Source: Tridacna crocea
Lineage: Eukaryota; Mollusca; Bivalvia; Cardiida; Cardiidae
Length of the DNA stretch: 64,000 nt
NCBI GenBank assembly: GCA_943736015.1
Contig: OX031057.1
Coordinates: 37,534,501 to 37,598,500 of the forward strand
Reading direction: 5' to 3'
The notes below the pieces were generated by a model that ran no database searches, was not told the DNA's origin, and saw only the letters and a program-made list of their open reading frames with translations. How positions within the stretch are numbered: position 1 is the stretch's first letter; the number at the start of each line of letters is the position of its first letter. Positions 58,953 through 64,000 of this stretch are shown piece after piece. Made by a program: the position numbers and the translations under genes.

Positions 58953-61156
58953 GTTAGCTCACCTTAGCACAAGCTGCTAAATGTGAGCTATTGTGATCGC
59001 CCAATGTCCGGCGTCCGTCAACAATTTCTTTAAACATCGTCTCCTCCTAAACCACTGGGCCAATCTTCATGAAATTTGGTAGGAATGTTCCTTGGCTGAA
59101 GCTCTACCAAAATTGTTCAAAGAATTTAATTCCACCCATAACTCTGGTTGCCATGGCAACAAAACAAAAAAAAAATCTTTGAAAATTTTCTCTGAAACTA
59201 GAAGGCATAGAGCTTTGATATTTGGTATGTAGCATCTCCTAATGGACCTCTACCAAGTTTGTTCAAATTATGACCTTAGGGTCAAAACTGGCCCCACCCC
59301 GGGCGATAACGAGTTTGAGCATAGGAACAAAGAAGGAAAACTTAAAAATCTTCTCCTCTGAAAATTGAAGGCATAGAGCTTTGATATTTGGTATGTAGCA
59401 TCTCCTAGTGGACCTCTACCAAGTTTATTAGAATTATATCCCTGGGGTCAAAACTGGTCCCACCCCAGGGGTCACAAGTTTGAGCATAGGAACAAAGAAG
59501 GAAAACTTTAAAATTCTTCTCCTCTGAAATTTGAAGGTGTAGAGCTTTGATATTTAGTATGTGGCATTTCCTAGTGGACCTCTACCAAGTTTGTTCAAAT
59601 TATGCCCCTGGGGTCAAAACTGGCCCCACCCCAGGGGTAACAAAATTGAGCGTAGGAACAAAGAAGGGAAATTTTAAAAATCTTCTCTGATGAAATTTGA
59701 AGGTGTAGAGCTTTGATATTTGGTATGTGGCATCTCCTAGTGACCCCAGGGGTCACAAGTTTGAGCATAGGAACAAAGAAGGAAAACTTTAAAATTCTTC
59801 TCCTCTGAAATTTGAAGGCGTAGAGCTTTGATATTTAGTATGTGGCATTTCCTAGTGGACCTCCACCAAGTTTGTTCAAATTATGCCCCTGGGGTCAAAA
59901 CTGGCCCCACCCCAGGGGTAACAAAATTGAGCATAGGAACAAAGAAAGGAAATTTTAAAAATCTTCTCTGATGAAATTTGAAGGTGTAGAGCTTCGATAT
60001 TTGGTATGTGGCATCTCCTAATGAACCTCTACCAAGTTTGTTCAAATTATGTCCCTGGGGTCAAAACTGGTCCCACCCCGGTGGTCACAAATTTGAGCAT
60101 AGGAACAAAGAAGGAAAACTTTAAAATTCTTTTCCTCAGAAACTAGAAAGCGTAGAGCTTTGATATTTGGTATGTTGCATCTCCTAGTGGACCTCTACCA
60201 AGTTTATTCAAATGATGTCCCTGGGGTCAAAACTGGCCCCACCTGGGGGGTTACAAGTTTGAGCATAGGAACAAAGAAGGAAAACTTTAAAATTCTTCTC
60301 CTCTGAAACTAGATGGCGTAGAGCTTCGATATTTGGTATGTGGCATCTCCTAGTGGACCTCTACCAAGTTTGTTTAAATCATGCCCATGGGGTAAAAACT
60401 GGCCCTGCACCGGAGGTCACAAGTTCGAACGTAGGAACAAAGAAAGAAAATTTTGAGATTCTTCTTTTCTTAAACTAGAAGGCATAGAGCTATGATATTT
60501 GGCATGTAGCAATTCCTAGTGGACCTCGACCAAGTTTGTTCATATAATACCTTTGGGGTCAAAACTGGCCCTGCCCCGGGGAGGGGGGGAGGGTGTCAAA
60601 GGTTGGAACATAGCAACAAAGAAGGAAAACTAGAAATCTTCTCTGAAACTTGAAGGTTCAGAGCTTTGATATTTGGTATGCAGAATCTTCTAGAGGACCT
60701 CTACCAAGTTTGGTCATATGATGTCCCTGGCGTCAAAACTGGCCCATGCCCGGAGGCCACAGGTTGGCACATAGGAACAAAGAAGGAAAATTTTAAATTT
60801 CTTTTTCTCTTAAACAGGAAGGTGTAGAGCTTTGATATTTGGTATGTAGCATCTTTGAGTGGACCTCTACCAAGTTTGTTCCATGGATGCTGCTTTGGGA
60901 CAAAGAAGGAAAATTTAGAATTCTTCTTTGAAACTGGAAGGTGTAGAGCTTTGATATTTGATTGCCCTATGTCCGGCGTCTGTCGCCCGATAACAATTTC
61001 TTTAAACATCTTCTCCTAACCCATTGGGCCAATCTTGATGAAATTTAGCAGGGATGTTCCATGGGTGAAGCTTTACTAAAGTTGCTCAAAGAATTGAATT
61101 TCACTCATAAGCTATAATGTAAGGTGAGCGTTCCAGGGCCAATGGCCCTCTTGTTT
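58953..61156 (+). mobile_element. Array transposon with ~11 repeats of ~170 bp
   Basis: Left end 'ttagctcaccttagcacaagctgctaaatgtgagctattgtgatcgcccaatgtccggcgtccgtc' contains a hairpin (GCTCAC...GTGAGC). Right end 'aaggtgagcgttccagggccaatggccctcttgtttt'. The unit includes 'tagagctttgatatttggtatgtagcatctcctagtggacctctaccaagtttgttcaaattatgtccctggggtcaaaactggccccaccccaggggtcacaagtttgagcataggaacaaagaaggaaaacttt'. The last units are diverged and partly deleted, and a second copy of the left-terminal 'ccctatgtccggcgtctgtcgcccgataac' lies near 60963. No coding capacity. Confidence 0.85.
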
Positions 61157-62098
61157 TCTTTAAATACTCTAAGGTTGGAAGAGAAAAGAAATATATTATC
61201 TGGGCAAAATATTACACCTAACCACACCTTTCACAACAGTAGTTGTCTTTGCAGCTTGCATAGTTGAAGATAAGACTGCACAAATAGTTAAGTCTGATCT
61301 TTGGCCTTCAATAGTCCTGCTATGCTGAAAATTGTGTAATCAGACTTTGGTAAAATACTAAATGTTACTGTTTCCATTGTGAAAGTCATGTGAAAGACGG
61401 GGAGAGAGATTTGATTATTTTTAATGATAAATGAAGTTAAACTGTCTGCTTGATGTATTACACTAATCCTAGGCAATTTTAACCATAAGATAAGCATACT
61501 TTTCTGTTACAATGTGGTGGTGGACATCTTAAATAAACCATGTTTACCTGAACCCAGTTGCATTCCTTGTGTGCCCAGTGTAGATTAAGATCATGCTGCA
61601 TGTTCTAATCTTGAATCTATGCTGTCCATTGCTTTGCCCCATAAAAAAAGCCTTGAATATCTGCATCTTAATTGATGACTCAGAATGTCCATTTTGTCTA
61701 TTTAAAGCAAAAAAGGTTAATTCAACAAAATTCTGTTCTTGTGTTTCTGCTTACTATTATGTTAATAGCTCATCATAGAATAATGAAAAATAAGGGTTTG
61801 TAGAGTCATATAGTGATGTTTACTAACAAAATGTAGTAACTAGTATTTGTAGAAAGTCACTATTCTATCATGAATAATATTGGGATATTCCAATATTTAC
61901 CTGAAGGTCATTAATATAATAAATTATTTAGCATGTAGTATAACTAAAACATGATTTTGACGTAACTTTAGATCAATAGATACTCATAGAGGGATGGAAC
62001 AGGGGAGTTATTGGATGATTATCAAATACCTCACTACAGTTTCAAACCATTATCAAATTACACAACATTCAAAAGGCTGTGCTTTTTGAGAACAAGGA
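61157..62098. other. Stretch with no recognisable feature
   Basis: Low-complexity AT-rich sequence. Open frames here lack splice or codon support. Confidence 0.4.
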
Positions 62099-62204
62099 AT
62101 GAGCCAGTATTGGCGAACAAATGCCACAATTATTGCATATGCATCATACAATTCACAATGCAGATGTATTAAATTGTGGCATTTGTTTACCAATAGTGGC
62201 TCAT
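62099..62204. mobile_element. Hairpin MITE, 106 bp
   Basis: 'atgagccagtattggcgaacaaatgccacaatt' pairs with 'aattgtggcatttgtttaccaatagtggctcat' (three mismatches), with a ~40-bp middle containing TGCATATGCA. Confidence 0.85.
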
Positions 62205-62209
62205 TAATT

Positions 62210-62430
62210 TTCTACTTTTCCCACAATGTTTGCTACTCTCGTAGACAAATTCTTTCATTGGGGTCACATTTAATTTGTGGTCTGCAAATGTTTTCAAATT
62301 TGGACAGGTCTAAAAGAAAATTTCAGACGAGTTCAGTTCAAAAGTATTTGCAGACAATAAATTGAATGTGACTAAAATGTTGGTAAAATGATGGAATTTG
62401 ACTTTGAAAGGGTAGAAAACATTGGCCATT
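62210..62430. mobile_element. Right half (plus) and left half (minus) of subfamily A
   Basis: 'ttctacttttcccacaatgtttgctactctcgtagacaaattctttcattggggtcacatttaatttgtggtctgcaaatg...acaggtctaa', then 'aatttcagacgagttcagttcaaaagtatttgcagacaataaattgaatgtgac...gggtagaaaacattgg'. Each palindrome is represented by one arm only. The first follows directly on the hairpin MITE. Confidence 0.65.
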
Positions 62431-62780
62431 ATATGGCCCTGCATTGGCACATTGCTTACAACCCCCATACGTTGCACTGGAACAATGCAAATGACATACA
62501 GAAACAATTTTTTGTGGGTTCAATTTCAACAAATGATATCTAGGTAATGGTTAGAAGGTAATAGTATATTCAAGTTAGACAACTCATTGCACAGCTGCTG
62601 GCATTTCATGAAAGCAATGCATTATTTTTTGTGCTAGCATTTTCCCCACCTGTTTTAGTCAAACAGTGTTGCTTTCCTTCTTGTAGTATGTGTATCCCCT
62701 TTGTCAGTTGTTTTCCTCTTTTTGAAGTTGAGAAATCCCCTCATTGATCATGTCTTATGAAGATATAGAGGATATTTTGA

Positions 62781-62795
62781 GAGGGGGGGGGGGGG
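62781..62795. repeat. Poly-G tract
   Basis: GAG followed by 13 G. Length may be uncertain. Confidence 0.85.
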
Positions 62796-62802
62796 AGTTT
62801 GG

Positions 62803-63018
62803 GTGAAAGATCGAAAATTATTTCATCGAATGAACATCATTGGTAATATTTTCACGAGTGGCACAGCCACAAGTGAAAATATTACCGATGGTGTTCACGA
62901 GATTGAAATCTATTTCATCAACTGAACATCATTGGTAATATTTTCACAAGTGGCACAGCCATGAGGTGAAAATATTAACGATGGTGTTCACGAGATGAAA
63001 TAAGTTTTAATCTTTCAC
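62803..63018. mobile_element. Element made of two tandem hairpins between inverted ends
   Basis: Outer ends 'gtgaaagatcgaaaattatttcatcg' and 'cgagatgaaataagttttaatctttcac' are inverted. Inside, 'tgaacatcattggtaatattttcac...gtgaaaatattaccgatggtgttca' occurs twice (62829-62900 and 62922-62992), each a hairpin with a ~20-nt loop containing GTGGCACAGCCA. Confidence 0.8.
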
Positions 63019-63036
63019 CGAAAAATCAAATATTCT

Positions 63037-63334
63037 ATTTATTTCATGCTTTCAACCCTTTCTGGGAGAAGCTTTATTAAATTCCAGTACAGTACTTTTC
63101 AATTATTCCCCGTGTCGTACCCCCTCTGCATAGCAAAGCATTACAATATTACGTCATGCTCGAGAAATGTAAGGTAAATGACGTCATATTTCCATCTTGT
63201 TGTAAGTCACACGCATTTTACCTAGGTAATTAGAATATAAAAATCTGTATTTTCACTGGTCGTACCCATGGAATATCGAAAAATATTTTCACTGCTATTT
63301 CTCGATACCATACTGGAAAGCATGAAATAAATTT
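63037..63334. repeat. Region bounded by inverted 'ATTTATTTCATGCTTTC'
   Basis: 'atttatttcatgctttc' at 63037 and 'gaaagcatgaaataaat' ending near 63334 suggest a ~300-bp TIR element. The interior has no coding capacity ('ttacgtcatgctcgagaaatg', 'aatgacgtcat'). Confidence 0.6.
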
Positions 63335-63339
63335 CCTGT

Positions 63340-63530
63340 ATTCCTTTACCAAACAACAATTTTTGGGATTTACCGAATTTCAAAGCAATTGCAGGCAAGA
63401 AATTACATGTAGTTCATATGATAGAGTTATTGCACGAATGCAGAGAAAATATTGTGGGAAAAGGAGAAAATGCTGGTTATCCACATTCTTTGTTAGCTTG
63501 TGATAAAACATTGGGTTTTGTGGTATTGGA
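63340..63530 (-). mobile_element. Subfamily A palindromic element, diverged
   Basis: 'attcctttaccaaacaacaatttttgg' start, 'aaatattgtgggaaaaggagaaaatgctggttatcc' centre, right arm mostly lost, end 'attgggttttgtggtattgg'. Confidence 0.7.
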
Positions 63531-63556
63531 ATTCAACAAATGAAATATGTGATTAC

Positions 63557-64000
63557 TTAACTCTTTACCACACAATCCCTACTTTTGACGACCCGAGAAA
63601 GAAGCCTTTAGAAAACATTGTGGGAAAAGGAGAAAAATGCTGGTAACCAGCATTTTCTCCTTTTCCCACAATGTTTTCTATCCTTCACAAAACAAGTTTC
63701 AAATTTTCGGTCATTTTAGTTTAGTTTAGTTTAAACATATTTAATTTACATTGGTTGAGAAAGAAGTTCTTGCAACTATACTAATCTCTCTTGATTCTGC
63801 TTCCTGGGAACTACACCAGTACTCGCGCCGAATGTGTGGCCCAATGCAAAATCCCGAAGTTGACACCCTCTCCTGGGTATCGAACTCAGGACCCTTAGGT
63901 TATGAGGCCGACCCTCTACCTCATGACCGCGGACACCACTTTTATTTTGTTGTCTGCAAATGCTTTCAATTTGGACAAGCGTAAAATATTGTAGTTTAGT
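63557..64000 (+). mobile_element. Subfamily A element split by a SINE, continuing past the window
   Basis: TTAACTCTTTACCACACAATCCCTAC start. Palindrome perfect except for one extra A in the left arm. The right flank stops at 'caaattttcggtcatttta' (63718) and resumes at 63939 with 'cttttattttgttgtctgcaaatgctttcaatttggacaagcg'. The terminal GGTAA...TTAA is just beyond the edge. Confidence 0.9.
63719..63938 (-). mobile_element. tRNA-derived SINE inserted in a palindromic element
   Basis: Minus-strand head GGTGTCCGCGGTCATGAGGTAG (box A region) and 'gggtcctgagttcgatacccagg' (box B-like), followed by 'gggtgtcaacttcggg', the body shared with 14238-14447, and a 'taaactaaactaaa' tail repeat at the 3' end. 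Confidence 0.85.

Noticed and set aside
61593..61778. Short plus-strand frame in the 3' region
   Set aside because: No conserved motif or splice context; consistent with chance.
1..64000. CRISPR array or bacterial REP/BIME interpretation of the regular palindromes
   Set aside because: Spliced exons and SINEs show a eukaryotic genome. Spacing is irregular, copies are in both orientations, and they have transposon-like TTAA ends.
53942..64000. Candidate SH3 exon for the F-BAR gene
   Set aside because: No frame with the ALYDY/GDGW/GYVP-type landmarks was found.

Overview
This is a 64-kb piece of an AT-rich animal nuclear genome, most probably from a bivalve mollusc. The bivalve call rests on four things: tRNA-derived SINEs ending in a TTAAACCCCAAT-type tail, 'pearl'-like transposons carrying arrays of roughly 155-175 bp units, AGCTCACC-ended array elements, and AAAGTGTCGT hairpin MITEs. 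The species cannot be named from the sequence alone.

One gene is securely visible. Eleven plus-strand exons between 18202 and 53941 encode about 455 residues of a Cdc42-interacting F-BAR adaptor of the CIP4/FNBP1/FNBP1L (TOCA) family. Every junction is canonical GT-AG and every reading phase joins. The first eight exons (18202-31579) encode the F-BAR membrane-bending domain and the linker after it. After a 19.5-kb intron, three exons (51105-53941) encode the HR1 coiled coil that binds Cdc42, followed by a Ser/Thr/Gln-rich linker. The short first coding exon (the conserved start ending in Trp) and the C-terminal SH3 exons were not found and presumably lie outside the window. An exon-like, highly charged coiled-coil reading frame at 2715-2976 is not recognised.

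Most of the rest is repeats. The dominant one is a non-autonomous element of about 225 bp, present in roughly a hundred full, degenerate or broken copies in both orientations. It has TTAA at each end, short terminal inverted repeats (TTAACCCTTTACC / GGTAAAGAGTTAA) and a 65-nt central palindrome (32-bp arms around one base). I call its subfamilies A, B and C. They differ in the palindrome by changes that are matched on both arms. Abutting copies repeatedly share one TTAA. Termini and target resemble the piggyBac superfamily. In subfamily A, 'plus' below means the AATCCCT end is on the left and the GTCTGCAAATGC end is on the right.

Other repeats are four recognisable array-bearing elements and a diverged one (16838-17851, 24178-25876, 26433-27085, 37825-39390, 58953-61156; 36575-37400 diverged), about nine SINE copies, a 1.2-kb foldback at the left edge, a 451-bp foldback at 3340-3790, a 1.17-kb TIR element at 6089-7260, several small hairpin MITEs and a minisatellite. 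Two array elements have landed in the same T-tract of a subfamily A palindrome, which gives a relative insertion order. No promoter, rRNA, functional tRNA or polyadenylation site could be supported.
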